64,000 nt of DNA from Brugia malayi (GCF_000002995.4 NW_025062476.1:2723001-2787000), one strand, 5' to 3'; counted from the first letter of the stretch, positions 13,017 to 26,492 are shown. Numbers and translations: made by a program. The notes: generated from the sequence alone by a model not told the origin.

Positions 13017-14352
13017 AATTGATAAAAAATTAACAGTCTGAAGCAATTGATAATTACATGAAATCCTTGATAGTTCTATTATTCACTAGCACTGAAACAA
13101 GTAAGCCAAGAAGAGATTTTTGGACGATCCACAAGAATCAAAAATATAAAAACATCCTTAATTTTTTTTTTTTTTTTTGTTCGTTTACTTTTCAAACAAT
13201 TATCGTCGATTATTTAAGTATGATTAAGTTAATGAAAAATAATTAAAATATAATAAATATTTCGAGAGTGAAAAAAAAAAAAAAACAAAGAAAAATGCAA
13301 TGTATTGCTTAAAAATCAATTATTTTTAGACTTGCATATTTATTCTAATCAATTTTTTCTGCACAAAATTTTAAATTTCAAATCAAAAATGAGCATTTTT
13401 TTTTAGGATAGAAATATGCTCAGTGACTGATTCATCAATAATTTTAATAATAATTTGTTGCTATTAATCGACTAATAGCTCTATTTATCATATTTTTATT
13501 GCTATTAAATCATTTTTTAAAAAAAAAAAAATTAGTCATTACATTCTTTTCATTTTTTTTTTTTCTTCTTTCATATTTAATAAAATTATCAATTTTTATC
13601 AATTACAATGATATGTAACGTTTATATCATTTGTTGTTTGCACAGTTAAATGTTTATTTCATTTAAAAAATTTAAAAAAAAAAGAAAAAATGAAATCTAT
13701 CCAATCTGAAAATAAACAAAGTTTGGAAAAAAAAAGAAATGAAATTTTTATATATTACAAACAAACATGAATACAAATGAATTAAATATTTCAAAAATTC
13801 TACGACAATAAAAACTGTTTATTATTTTTAATATATTTGAAATTGATAAATTATTTAAAAGTTATCTCATCCATATCTCTTAAGTATTACTAACAATGCT
13901 AAAATGAAGTTAAAGTCTTCCCTTCTAGCTTAATTAGCTAATTAAACGATCATTTTTTTTCTTCAACTGATTGATTGTTATTGATTAGTTTGTGATAAAG
14001 TCATCACAACTTATTGTGATCCTATCTCCTTTACTATACTTTGCAAATTCTAATTCACAGTGCTATAAGTCCAACATGAGACTTTAATTAATTTTAACAC
14101 AGATTAACAGTTTCATGAAACAAATCATTCAGTTTGATAGTTCTGTTCCAGTTGATCACTGAACTAGAATTCTGATCTATTTTATTGATCTGATCGATCT
14201 TTTCATATTCTTTCAAAATCACTAAATATAGATGAATCTTATCATCATATTCTTATCAAGTAAAATAAACTGGTGAATGTTTAAATTAATGAAGTTTAGA
14301 GATGCATAACATTAGGTTCATTTTGTTGAACTAAACAGCCTAAAAATAACCG

Positions 14353-14440
14353 ATCACGTAACATCATAGCGTCAATCACGTAGCATCATGGCATCAATCA
14401 CGTGACATCATAACATCAATCACGTAACATCATAGCATCG
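14353..14440. repeat. 22-bp tandem repeat, 4 copies, ATCACGT core
   Basis: Four diverged 22-bp units start at 14353, 14375, 14397 and 14419. Each begins ATCACGT(A/G); the third contains CACGTG, a perfect E-box. A partial fifth unit follows. Confidence 0.8.
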
Positions 14441-17400
14441 ATCAAATCAACGTAACTCATCCGTATTTATTCTGCAGTAAACAATTTTTTTCAACAAGTA
14501 ATCTACGTAATTTCCAGTTGTACGCTATAAGGTACAACTTGTTACGCTTAGTACGTAAGATTAAAATAGTATATTAATAGGTTTTGATTTACTTAATTGT
14601 ATACCAATCCTATCAACAATTTCATGTTATAATGGAATTTTTTCTGAAAAATTAAACTTTGAGAATTAAGAAAAAGTCCTTTAATTTTTTAAATTCTTTT
14701 TAAAATGTCATTTTTTTGAAATATGATTTGTAAAAATGTTTCTTTTATGAAAAGTTAAAAAAATTTATTTCAAAAATGAACTTGAAAATTGCATACATAG
14801 GTTCATTTTCTTTTTTTTTTTTTTTTCATTTAAATTAAAAATGAAACAAAATTGAAATTAATGAAATTAAATTCGTATTTTATTTCTTAATATATATGTG
14901 GAAATAATTTGAAATATCAATTAATATTATTCCAAAATGACAAACTTTGCATTCAAAGGTATTTAATTCTATTAACAAATCTTTAGTCATTTGCTGTATG
15001 TACTATTAATTTTAAACTGAATTTTAAATTAGTCAAATTTTATCATTTTTATAGAAGTCTTTCCTGTTTTGTTACCTGTTGACACCGTAAAGAAAGTCCT
15101 ACATGGGAAAGTGTTAACAATTTGGTGATGGCGCAAATGACATATCGATGATTCAAGGCGCTAATGTTGTCAGTGTCGATGTGTATGACTAAGAAGAAAT
15201 GCAAATGGGCCAATTTTTTCTTTGGTTTCCCAGGAAAGAAAAAAAAGTTATTCAAATAGAATAAGAGAAATTAGATTGTTGTTAACTAAAAAGGAGATAA
15301 AAGTTAGTAGAAAAGGTAAACAATCAATAATTAAGATATGTAAACAAAAAAATGTGAAATTTGGAGGAGAAAGAAGTAAAATTCCTAATTTTAGAGAAAT
15401 GAAGGATTAGTATCACAAAAATTGATTGTAAATTTTTATCAAAATTTGGTTGAAAAAAAGGAATGAATGCATAATTAATTTAAAGATATTTGTTATTTGA
15501 ATCAAATTTTCAACAAGGTGTAGTAGATTTGACAGAATAGGAAGATTTATTTAAATTTGTTAATTAGCTCGGATGAAAATTGGTTTAATTAATTAAATAA
15601 GACATTAAAATTTATAGTTTAGCATAGTTTAACATTTAAATGATTAAATTGCTGCATTTGCTTAGATATATTAAAAACGCAGAAGTTATAAAACTGTCTC
15701 AGAAGTTTTAAGTTTTATAAATATACCGTGAATGGAATAAAGTTAATCCAAATTTGATTAACACTTAACATAGATTTAAAAAAGTTAACTTATCATTTGT
15801 CTTTGTTTATGATAACTGATAAAGAGTTATTGTTGCAGCTATTTATATTTTTAATGTTTTGGTATTGATTTTTCAATGGTTTCAGCGATAGTTTATTTAC
15901 AAAATCCTACAGTCATTAATTTTTTGAATTCATGAGCAGGTGGTTGAATTAAAAATATCAAGAAAAGCCGAAATTCCATAATGTTTATCTACTCGCAAAG
16001 TACTTTGAGAATATTTTTAAATCAAGAATCTGTCCTAAAAAAAATTCAGCTTTCACCTAGAAAAATTGCAAATTTATATTTTAAATGAATGAATGAGTGA
16101 GTAAACAAAATAAATGATTAATCAGTTAAATAAACAAATGAATAAACAAATATGCATATATTTGTTTATTCACAAATATACAAATATATACATACTTGGA
16201 ATAGAAAATTAAATCAAAATCTTAATTATAACAAAATAAAATTAGCGACAAAATCATAAAAATTATTACTGCTATTGTATTCTTATTAATTATTTATATC
16301 TTATTGATTTTACTTCTATTGAATGCATAAGTTTTCTTTTTTTTTTTGAATTTTTAAAAATGTTTCAAAAAATTTTGGTTAATTGAAATTAAATTTATTC
16401 TAACGTTTATTCTTAAGTTGTACCAGAATTGTTATTTTTTGATGATTATGTTGGATGTATTTTAACAAAGTTTCATCATTTTTTTACTATAAGTTCATAG
16501 GCAAATTGTGCGTACATATTTCAATTTCTAAAAAAATTCTTAAATATGTTTTAAAATTTCAAAGATTTTGTTTATCCCATATTTTACCGCATTTTATAAT
16601 TATAAAATTTTATCCTATAAAATTAGTTATGAAACTAAATATCGCATAGTGTTGAAATTTTTAAGTTCTAATTGAAAAGTATTTGATGATTGAAATTTTT
16701 AAATTTTTTTTAATTAAAATATATATTATTTTATTTAATTTCAATTTACTGAATTCTTATTGGAATATGACAATATCTTTGGCGAACGTTTGGTTTTCTA
16801 TTAGGTATTTGTCGGGACACTTGGCTCTTGAAGTATACTCTTGATCTTGACCTTTTGATCTTGAACTTATATTCTTGAAACTTAAGCAAATTTTGGTAAC
16901 ATTTTTAAAGTTTTAAATCTAATTTCAGACTGTACTGATGGTTTTAATAAATGTGTTCTTTACTGCTATCCACTTCTCCTATTTTCTTATGGTGAATCGA
17001 ATACCTCACACTGTCAACTTTTCGGCTCATCAGCCAATGTTTTAGTACTATCTTTTCATGGTTGCTAACTTTTCGCCGAAAAATACCTTTCCTTTTTTTT
17101 TAAAAAAAAAAAAAAAACTGAAAAGATAATGAAATTGTTATGGTATTTTTGATTAATTAGCAGCAGATTTAAATTAAAATGTATATTACTTTATTCAATT
17201 TCAAATTTACTGAATTGTTAAATTCAATGAAATTGCTTTTTATTTTTCTCTTTCATAAAAAAAGTGAACAATTAGTAAACAAAATGGTGTAAGAATAAAT
17301 AATTTTTGAGACATTTAGATCTTTTGTTCAATAAGTGACCATTGGCATTCTGAAGTGACCAACGAATCATTGAACAAAAAACAAAACAACAAAAAACTTT

Positions 17401-18250
17401 GTTATTATTCGATAGTCTTCCAAATTCAGAAATCTATGATTGGTCATTTTATACATTTGTGACATTAACTATATTTGTCCTTGAAAATACTTGTCGCCAT
17501 AATGCAAAGAAATAAATTATGCCAAATTAAATTATGACCTAATTTTGTGTGCAAATAATAGAAGAAAGCAAAAAAAAAATATTTGCGAGGTCAATAAATC
17601 AATTTTCTACCAGAAGCTTAATTGACATCAATCAATAAATATTATTCCCAGTAGTCTTTTTTTTTTAATTTGATCTTTAATTAAAATATGCAGCATACAT
17701 TGTGTGTTATAGAAGATTTAGTTATTTATTTATGTAAAATTTATTATAACAAAATAATTTCTTAGCTAATAACAAAAGTTATAATTCATTGTTAATACAA
17801 CAAAATACAACAAAAAAGACAAAAAAACATTATTAACACTACTGCTATTATTTTATTATCATTATTGTTTTTATTGCTACTATTTGTTATTGTTAATATT
17901 ATTCATTTATTTATTATTATTATGGTTGTTTTACTATTATTATTATATTGTTATTATTACTATTATTATCATATTATTATTATTTGCTATTGTAATAGCA
18001 TTGTTATCATTGTAAGCTGAATATTTTCAAATATACTTATCAAATGAACCGTAATTAAGAAGGAATGTATGAGGAATGATTCTTTTAACGAATTAAATTA
18101 AAGTGGTTGACAATAACCTTGTAATACAATTTGATAACCTTTACAATGAAAGTCAATTTTGAATTTAATTCATTTAAATTCAACTAACTTAATTTTAAGT
18201 CTTACTGTTTTATTGTATCTATTAAGATAGTTACAAATTATTACAGTAAT

Positions 18251-18372
18251 TTGTTATTATCTAGCACGTAAGTACCACGTATTTACCTTTGTTATTATCT
18301 AGCACGTAAGTACCACGTATTTACTTTTGTTATTATCTAGCACGTAAGTACCATGTATTTATCTTTGTTATT
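18251..18372. repeat. 38-bp tandem repeat, 3 copies
   Basis: Units start at 18251, 18289 and 18327, each with CTAGCACGTAAGTACCACGT (the last copy has CCATGT). A partial fourth unit follows. Confidence 0.85.
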
Positions 18373-18847
18373 ACATAGTATTTATCCACTTTTTCCTTAA
18401 TCCGTAATGACATGACGTGCTGAACTACAAAAGTAAACGTTATAATAGTAAAAAATAACGTAAAATAAAGTAACGAAGAAAAAAGAAAAAAGAAAAAACA
18501 ACAAATAAATAAATAAAGTATATTTTGTGGAATGTTAGATGTAATTACTGCATGTATAGCTTAACAGGAAGAGTAAACGTCGCATTATAATAAGTTAATT
18601 AGATAAAATGTTAGTCTCAGAGGCAAAAGTTAAATACCAAATGAAAATGATATTAATCAAATATAAATTAAATTAAAAATTGATGTTTAAAAAAAGTGCA
18701 GTATCAATTTAAAAAGAAAAAAAAATTTTGTTAATCGAATTGTGTTTAATTTTTAATTTTTTTTTTTTTTTTTTTGCTTTCTTTTTTAAATTAATATCCT
18801 AAAAAAAATTGGAATGTTGGAGTATGAGAGATGATGAGTTAATTAGC

Positions 18848-21800
18848 CTAATAATGATAAAATAATGCCATCTTTCGACTAGAAAGTTTAGAGTAAATAA
18901 TTGTTGCAATAGCTATTGATATTGACAATAATGAAAATGCTGATAGAATCCACATGCTTAACACTGGTATGCATACATTTTCTTCATTGTGATCCTTTAT
19001 TAAATTTGATCTTGTTAATTGTTCGGGTAAATCTGTAAATTGAAATTTTTTTTTTCTTCTTTTTGCATTGATAATAATTAATGAATAATTAAAATAATGA
19101 TAATTATGATAAATAAGATGAAAAAGTGCAACTGTCAAAGTGTCGCATAAATGACATTTCTCATTCTTTTCCCTCTTTTCCTTTTTTACCTTCTCTCAAT
19201 TTTTTCTTTTTTTTTTTCTTCCTGTTAATTTCCTGAAATTTTTAACAAAAGACCAAATATGACAGAAAGGAATAATTATTGAAATTCTTCAATGAACAAC
19301 AACAAAAGGTTAACAAAAGCAAACACACACACACACAGTTGTATTCGAATTTTGTTATTTTTGAAAATCGCTAAATGATATTTCGGAAGAATTAATACTT
19401 ACCAAAACCTTCTTCGAGAATTTTTAGCTGTTGTGTGGCAACATCCAAGTCAACAATATTATAATTATTTTCAGAAATTGTTCGCCGCCCTCTCGTCGAA
19501 TTTATTTCTTTGATAATTTCAATCCCAGAAGTTGTCATTGCAGCTGTTGTTGTTGTTGATGATGATGATGACGCTGTTGTTGGCATTGTTGTTGCTGTTG
19601 TTGTTGTTGTTGTTGTTGTCGTTATTGTTATCATTGTTGTCTCTAAGATTTTAGTTGAACTTCCAACGTTAGTGAGAACAATATCAGGAATAGCTATGCT
19701 TCGTTCATTTGTTACATTTAACAAATTTTCATTTTCACCCGAACCTGTAAACAACAAACTTGTAAACAACAAATCTATTTCACAAATAATCTAAAAAATA
19801 TTTAAACTTTGTACAAATCCATAAATCAAACACAAAGCAAACTACTTCGCAAATATGTAATTCTAATTTTTATCATATATGAATTCACACCTGTATCATT
19901 CGACACTCAACTGCTAATTAAATTAATCAATCAAGTAAAGATACGAAAAAAAAAAAATGCATTTCTGTGTTTGTTTATTTCTTTAGCTAAGAAAAGTGGG
20001 CTCGCAAAAAAAAAAAAAAAAAAAAAAAAACTTAACCAAATAGTAAAAATAAATAACACAAAGAAACAATTAACCTTCTATATCGTAACTAAACTCTTTG
20101 TTACTCTCATTTTGTTGTATGCGAAATTTCGAAAATTTGTTTTGCTTCGGAATTTCATCCAAAAAAATTTCTGATGATTTTGCATCAGATAATTTCACTG
20201 TAGCAGTGATACGATCAGTGAATAGTGAAGTGGTGGATAAAGTTTGGAACTCAGATGAATTCTTGGATGACGGAGAAATTGTCACATCTGGCAGAGTGCC
20301 CTGGACAATTCGAACAGTATTCGATGTGGCCAATGGACCAGTGGTTGTGTACAGAAGTTGGTCACTTTGTAATTCATCTTCGATATGATTTGCTTCATTT
20401 TTCGAATTTGTTGGAATGAAAATTTGATCATCGCAACGTGGTGGCTGTAAAAGTTTATTTCCATTTGTCGAACTGACAATAAAATAGTAAATAATTAATT
20501 AATGATAAAATAGAATGATAAGAAATAAACAGTAAACAATAAACAATAAATAAAAGTTAATAGCAATACATTTAAGCTTTGTAAAAAATACTTCGTTTGC
20601 AGGAATCATTAAATGAACAAATCATCAAATAAATACAGATTTAGCATAAAAATGTTCTGAATTTTTTGAATTTTTCCATGGAGAAAGAGAGAGAGAGAGA
20701 GAGTAGAAAAAAGATATTTTAAATTACCGTCACATTGGTACAGTAATCTCCTTTCTTGAAACATAATTTCACTTGACAACTGAAATAAATCGATTCTCGA
20801 TCCGGAAGATTTACAACACTAGCTCCCTGAAATATGGTAAAAGTTATTCGAAATCTTAAAAAAATAGCAGTTATTAAATGAAGGAAAAATTGTCAACTAA
20901 AATGTTGATCGATCTGAGATTACAATCGAAATAAAAATAGAAAATGAATATGCAAAACATTTAGTATTTCATTAATTAATTAATTAATTAATTGAAACAA
21001 GAAAATGAATACAAAAATATAGATATTCTACTAACCGCAAAACTACGAGTAAGTTCATTAGAATATGTCAATTGTGGAATGATAAAATCATCTGTTGAAC
21101 ATCTGCAAAAACTTATATTTACTTAAAATTCATTAATCAACTTAAAAAAAAAAAAAAAAGAAAATCATTTTGTTCTTAAAGAATTATGCTTATTAATTGG
21201 AACTTAAAATTTAATTCCAATTTGAATATCAAATGTTAATGTATTTTTATGGTTTCAATTAACATTCAATATCTTTAATAATACTTATAAAAATTTTAAT
21301 AAATTCAATTAAAGCAATTAAAATTTAAATATTAAAAAATTTCTACCCATTTTCATTGATAACTTGATGCTCCCCGCCTTTTCCATCCAAAATATAACAA
21401 CTATGAATGAGCATTGCATAAACATCCGATGGACAGTCCCAAACATGAAATACGATGTCACCTACTCGACCATATCGTAATACCGGTCCATTCGGGGAAT
21501 CTCGATGTAACGTATAAGAACACTGAGGCATTGCATGTCCTGATTCAAGCATTGATGTGGTTAAATCGCTGAAGAAAAAAAAAAAAAAAGATAAATTATT
21601 AATTTCATCAAAAATTTTGATTTATAAATTTTTATTTTGAATTTTTGTTTGCGAAAAAGAAAAGAAAAAAAAAAAAGTTTTTCATATCTACTATAATTAC
21701 AAATCATTTCTTTCCTTTTCTTTTCTAACAAATTTCAACTTTCTAATTTTTATTTGAAAATTAAACTGAAAGTATTAAATTGAAAAAAAAAAAAAAAAAG

Positions 21801-24800
21801 GTTATTGTGGGAAAAATTAGAAGAAGAATAAAAAGTATAAATTGTGAGAATATTTATATGATTTCTTTACATGAAAGATAATTGAATCATTTTTACTTTT
21901 AAAAAGAAATGGAAAAAAAAAAAAAAAAAAAAAGGAAAGAAAAGGAAAATGGAAAATTTGTCAATGACAAGAAATAATTTAATGTCATTTATGGTAATTT
22001 TTCTTGTAAATAAAATGCATTTCTTTTTTTTTTAACTAATAAAAAATAAATAAAAAAAAATAAAGAAAGAATTGTAGTGACAAAAAACAAAATAATATGT
22101 TTAACTGTCTCATATCTTTTGACTTTTTCCTATTAAAATAAATAATTAAGTTGTTTCTCTTTTTTTTTTTTTTTTCTAACTGAAAATGCCAACAAATAAA
22201 GATTATTAATGCAATTTGATTAGAGATCATAAACTAGAATTATTCATTCAAGAAATTCAAATAATTACTTTTTTTTGATATTGAAAACATTTTGCACAAT
22301 GGTTTTTCAAGGTTTCGTTAATTTTTGAAATTCATAAATTTTACTCCAAAAAAAAAAAAAAAAAAAAAAATATAAAATTTATTCCTTATTTTCGAGACTA
22401 TTATTTTCTTAATCTTCTGTCAATTTTATGTAACAATTTCTTTTCTTTTTTATTTTTTGCCACATTTACTATGTCAACTTCCCTTGGTCCTACTGTTTCC
22501 TTTTCAGGACAATGTTTATTTTGGAACAATTTGAAAAAAAAAAACATCTTTTATATTTTGACCTCTCTCAATCTAATATTTACGAATTATTGTCCTCATT
22601 TTTTCATACCCAAATAAATAAGTTTAAATGAAGGATTATTTTGAAAAAATTTAATTGCAATAAAAAAATTATTCAAACTTATTATTGTGTTGTATGAATA
22701 TAAGTTTTTTGTCTATTTCGTTGTTTCTTTTTTTTTTAATTTCAAATAAAATAAAATGATTAGATTTTGTTAAATTTTTAATTAAATTTTGAATTTTTTT
22801 TTTTTAATTAGAAAAGTATAATACATACCTAACTTTTAATTCAGCATCAACCTCCTTATTCTCTTCCATATAGAAACATCGAACATTGTAAGCTCGATCC
22901 ACTTTTGTAATAAATAACTGCAAAGTTTCATTTTATCATAAGCAGAAGGAATTTATTATTATTACTTTATTCGAATCTTAGACTTAGATTCAGATTTAAA
23001 GTTTATTTCTGATTTTTTGCAAATCTATTTGAAATTTACCGGATGAAGTTGTACAATAACTGTAAATGAATAAGCCATTCCACGTGGATTCACCTGCAAA
23101 TTAAAATAACTTCTTGAATGATATTTTCCATTGCTGTTAATAAATCTCAAATTGAGAATGTAATTGTTAAAGAAATTTTAATGATTATGCTTACGTACTT
23201 CACGTTTCCTATTCACGTCACACTGCTCAAAATGGAATGTTGCATGATCGGTTTGCTTGAAGTGACAACCATCTTTGTGAAAATGACCTTTGGCAAAGAT
23301 ATACGATGGTTTTTTGGATGTTGTTCGCACTCGTACTGCTATAGTACCTTGTCCACATTCTACTTCTGGTTGATCTAAAATTAATTTCAAAAATTTCTCA
23401 CTTTTTTTAATAGGTTTTTATGAAAACTTAAAAAAAGTTATTTCTCAATGTTTATTTAATCAATTTATTTTTTATTAAAACTTAAACCTCAATTACTAGC
23501 CAAAATCTTCTTGTGTAGCAATTCGTAAAAATTTCAAGTTTTATGAAAGAAAAATTACTTCAATAATTCAATAGTTGAATAAATTGTTGGAAAATTGCCA
23601 TAAAATTTTATTTTTTAAATCTTTCAGAGCTTTTTTTTTCTTTTCTGTTCATTAATTTTTTTTGTAAAATATCAAATCTTTTCAAATATTAATCAAACAT
23701 TATTGAGAAATAATTTGATGGGACAAAATTTGGTGACAATCTTACGCGGCCCCATTGGCGCAGTCGGTTAGCGCGTCGTACTTATAAGTGAACGAAGAGA
23801 TGCGAAGGTCAGCAGTTCGAGCCTGCTATGGGGCATGAACATCTTTTGCAAAAACTATTGCCACATTCATATGAGAATTACTTAACTAATTCGTTTTAAA
23901 AAATTTAAAGAATGTGTAATTTTTTCATTTTAAGTTCATTTTTAACTTTTTTAAAAACCAAGCAATTAAAGGTAATCACAAGGTCAATGGATAAAATTTT
24001 AGTGGTTTTTATAGAAATGATTAAAATAATTATTGCAATATATCACATCAATGAATGAAATATATTTAGGTTCATAATTTAGATCGATTAAAAATTTAAA
24101 GTAAGTCAAATTTTTTAATAAAAAACATTGAAATTTCAGTGTTAAACAAATACTGAAATTTTAGTTATGCCAAAATAATAATATTTGTTATGTACTATTC
24201 CCAATATATATTTTATATTTTGCATATATGCTATAGCAAACAATTAAAAAATTTATGTAAATTGCAAAAGGAGCAAAATGATTTTCAATTTTCAATTTAT
24301 TTATTTATTTATTTTTTCTCATTGCTTTAATATCATGCGCCTTTGTTGCTGAATGCATGTGAAGGTCAGAATTGTTCTTTTTTCACAAATTTGTACCTTA
24401 GAGCTATAATTTTTGTATTTGAATTTATAGCATTTTTTGACAATTCAGTCTAATTATTTGTAAATTTTGTTAAAGATTTCAGAATTTGAATTTTAAAAGT
24501 ACACAAATATCAAAGAAATAATAGGTTTTTTCGGTTTTTTAATTTTTTTTTTTTTTTTTTTTATTCATAGCTGCAAGTGAATTTTTGTTTGGTAACAATA
24601 CTTTTGAAGTGAAATTCAGTAAAAGTCATCCAAACGATCATCCCATTTAAATTTGTCATTTAAAATAGTAAAACACAGATGGAACGATCGAACACTGAGG
24701 AATGAATACTTAATGAGCTGTGAAGTTAACAACCTTGAATTGCGTTATTGAACACCGAAGCTGTTGCTCGTACGCTCGTAACAATAAGTGATACGATTAC

Positions 24801-24824
24801 CGATACAAATAGAGCCGTTAACAT
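18848..24824 (-). CDS. ZP-domain cuticlin-like type I membrane protein
   Basis: Secreted or apical-surface protein of the nematode cuticlin/ZP family; ZP modules polymerise into extracellular matrix such as cuticle. Ten exons in transcript order: 24824-24734, 23374-23199, 23093-23040, 22917-22829, 21568-21347, 21102-21036, 20826-20728, 20444-20075, 19744-19403, 19032-18848; phases close to 564 aa. Residues 1-22 are a signal peptide (start chosen because an acceptor TTTTTAG lies 2 nt before this ATG). The ZP module spans about 31-270: VECGQG, NPRGMAYSFTV, ITKVDRAYNVRCFYMEE, SPNGPVLRYGRVGDIVFHVW, HSCYILDG and TPPRCDD match cuticlin ZP signatures, with 12 or so cysteines. A Ser/Thr-rich linker (about 425-462) follows, then a furin-like site RGRR (474-477), a TM helix at about 525-550 and a 14-residue tail. 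The furin site and TM after the ZP module are standard for this family. Which C. elegans paralogue it matches is not determined. Confidence 0.9.
19553..19635. repeat. Coding trinucleotide repeat (Ser/Thr run)
   Basis: A GTT/GAT-type triplet run on the plus strand encodes, on the minus strand, the poly-Thr and poly-Ser linker of the ZP protein (about residues 431-456). Such runs change length easily and in frame. The plus-strand open frame here is only the antisense shadow. Confidence 0.85.
23749..23835 (+). tRNA. tRNA-Ile(UAU) with a short intron
   Basis: Cloverleaf is complete. The acceptor stem GCCCCAT pairs with ATGGGGC and the discriminator base is A. The D arm begins TGGCGCAGTCGGTTAGCGC. 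Anticodon stem TCGTA pairs with TGCGA, loop CTTATAA carries anticodon TAT, the T stem is AGCAG/CTGCT around TTCGAGC, and an intron of about 13 nt follows the base 3' of the anticodon. Internal promoters: A box about 23756-23767, B box about 23814-23824. tRNA-Ile(UAU) genes commonly carry an intron at this place in animals. The gene lies inside intron 1 of the ZP-protein gene on the opposite strand. Confidence 0.95.
23844..23847 (+). terminator. RNA polymerase III T-run terminator
   Basis: TTTT begins 9 nt after the end of the tRNA-Ile gene, the usual Pol III stop signal and distance. Confidence 0.7.
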
Positions 24825-24828
24825 TTCT
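24825..24828 (-). other. Probable spliced-leader acceptor before ZP-gene start
   Basis: On the minus strand CAATTTTTAG is followed by AA and then the ATG at 24824. A T-rich AG acceptor 2 nt before the start codon, with no good donor upstream in frame, suggests trans-splicing; an upstream untranslated exon is the alternative. It also argues for this Met instead of the in-frame one 30 codons upstream, which would bury the signal peptide. Confidence 0.6.
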
Positions 24829-26458
24829 AAAAATTGAAATTTTTCTTTTTTTCTTTTAACAACGACAATTTTTTTTTTGAAACAGAAAACAAAATAATTT
24901 GATGATTTGTTCAATGAACGATTAAATTATCATACAAATATCTAAGTTTTTTATTTAATTAGAATTTAAATTACATTTAAATTGGGGCATTAAAATCCAA
25001 GATAAAAATTGAGAAATCAATTAATCAATGATAATGAAATGAAACTGATACATGGATCTACAGCTGTATATTATTATTTACAGTATCTACCTTGTTTATC
25101 TTTATTACGGTACAGAAATGAGAATACGGTAAGTACGGTATAAAAATATTCCGGTAGTGATCTTTGATATTAGTAATTTTTTTTACTGAATGTGTTATTT
25201 CATTTATTTTCATAGTAATTTTAAATGCTTGAAATGTCTTTTTTTGTCCTAAATATTTCCTAGAATTTGGTCTGTAATTAAATTTACTAAAGCTCAGAAA
25301 TCTGCAAAAAATACCTTAGCAGACAATAATAGCATTTATAGAGTAATGATAATAATGATAATGATTATAAATGAAGGTGACAAATTGAAATCGTTGTAAA
25401 AACATAAAGAAATACATAAAAACACTAAACTGCAAGAAATTTCAATGACCCATTTTGAAATAATTAATTTGGAAATAATATTATTCACTGACAAGTGCAG
25501 TTTTTGAAATTGAAAGTTAAGAAAGTTAGAAGGAAGTATTTAGATATTTCATCCTTTTGTTTATAATCAATTTTATCTGTTCTTAATTAATACTTAAATC
25601 ACTGATTAAAGCTTCATTACTTACTTATATTTCCTATTTTCATTATTTTCATTATAATTGTTGTTTTAGAATTACTTTACAAATTTTTAAAAACGATCAA
25701 TAAGAATGGAAATAATAAGATTCTGAAGCAATAACAAAAAATCTTGTTTCTTCTTATTTTTTTTAATCAAAGCATTTCACAAAAAATTTATTAATGTAAG
25801 GCTGCTAATTTATTAAATGCTAATATTTTTCATTGAGTACGATGTCAATCTGATATCATCAATGTAGTACGTGTTTTTCTTTGACGTGATTCACGTTCAC
25901 CACGCTTGATTCTAGATATACTAATCAATGATTGTTCTTATTAGTGTACTGCTGATATAAGTTTGATAAATATATGAAAGATCAAACAATATCATTTTTC
26001 TTTTCATTTCAAGTCGAAGCAAATATGAAAATTAAGGAAGAGCAATATGAATATATAATTAAAAATAAGAGTATGATTGATAATTAAGATGGAAAATAAT
26101 TAAAATTTGAAATTAAAATCAATCAATCCTTGCTGTAAGCTAAATGTAAAAATGAAAGTTTAAATAACTAATAGAAAGTTGCATCAAAATAAAATAAAAT
26201 TTAAAAAAAAAAAATTAAAAAAAGTGAAGTGATTGAAAGATGTTATCATAACGAAAATTATAATGAAAAAATGGACAATTTTATTTGTAATAATTTTATT
26301 AGAGTATAAGAAGTGAAGTTTTATCATCAGCAAATGCGAGAATAACTTTAAGTCAAAATAGCATGAAAATTTATAAAGTTTTCCGAGTCAAAATTAGTTT
26401 TAATTTGGGCTGATTTTTGAAAAGACCCACCTTTTTTTTCGTTATCTACCTTTACTTC

Positions 26459-26492
26459 CCTCTCTCTCTCTCTCTCTCTCCCTCTCTCTCTC
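26459..26492. repeat. (CT)n microsatellite
   Basis: Near-pure CT dinucleotide run with one CC interruption. Confidence 0.9.

Larger units (their letters stand above)
11257..18847. other. Intergenic DNA with several tandem repeats
   Basis: No supportable gene. The stretch contains four separately listed tandem repeats (11915-12070, 12611-13016, 14353-14440, 18251-18372), poly(A)/(T) runs and a long degenerate (TTA)n-like zone at about 17860-18010. A possible alternative last exon of the upstream GPCR lies at 12358-12397. A less AT-rich patch lies at about 15060-15240 but shows no convincing exon chain. Confidence 0.55.

Noticed and set aside
17328..17389. 11-bp inverted repeat TTTTGTTCAAT ... 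ATTGAACAAAA, possible microRNA hairpin
   Set aside because: Beyond the 11-bp base the arms pair poorly, so it does not look like a pre-miRNA.
19510..19794. Plus-strand Val/Asp-rich open frame
   Set aside because: Antisense shadow of the Thr/Ser-rich exon of the ZP protein.
20098..20419. Plus-strand open frames
   Set aside because: They overlap exon 8 of the ZP gene, whose minus-strand frame joins neighbouring exons in phase.
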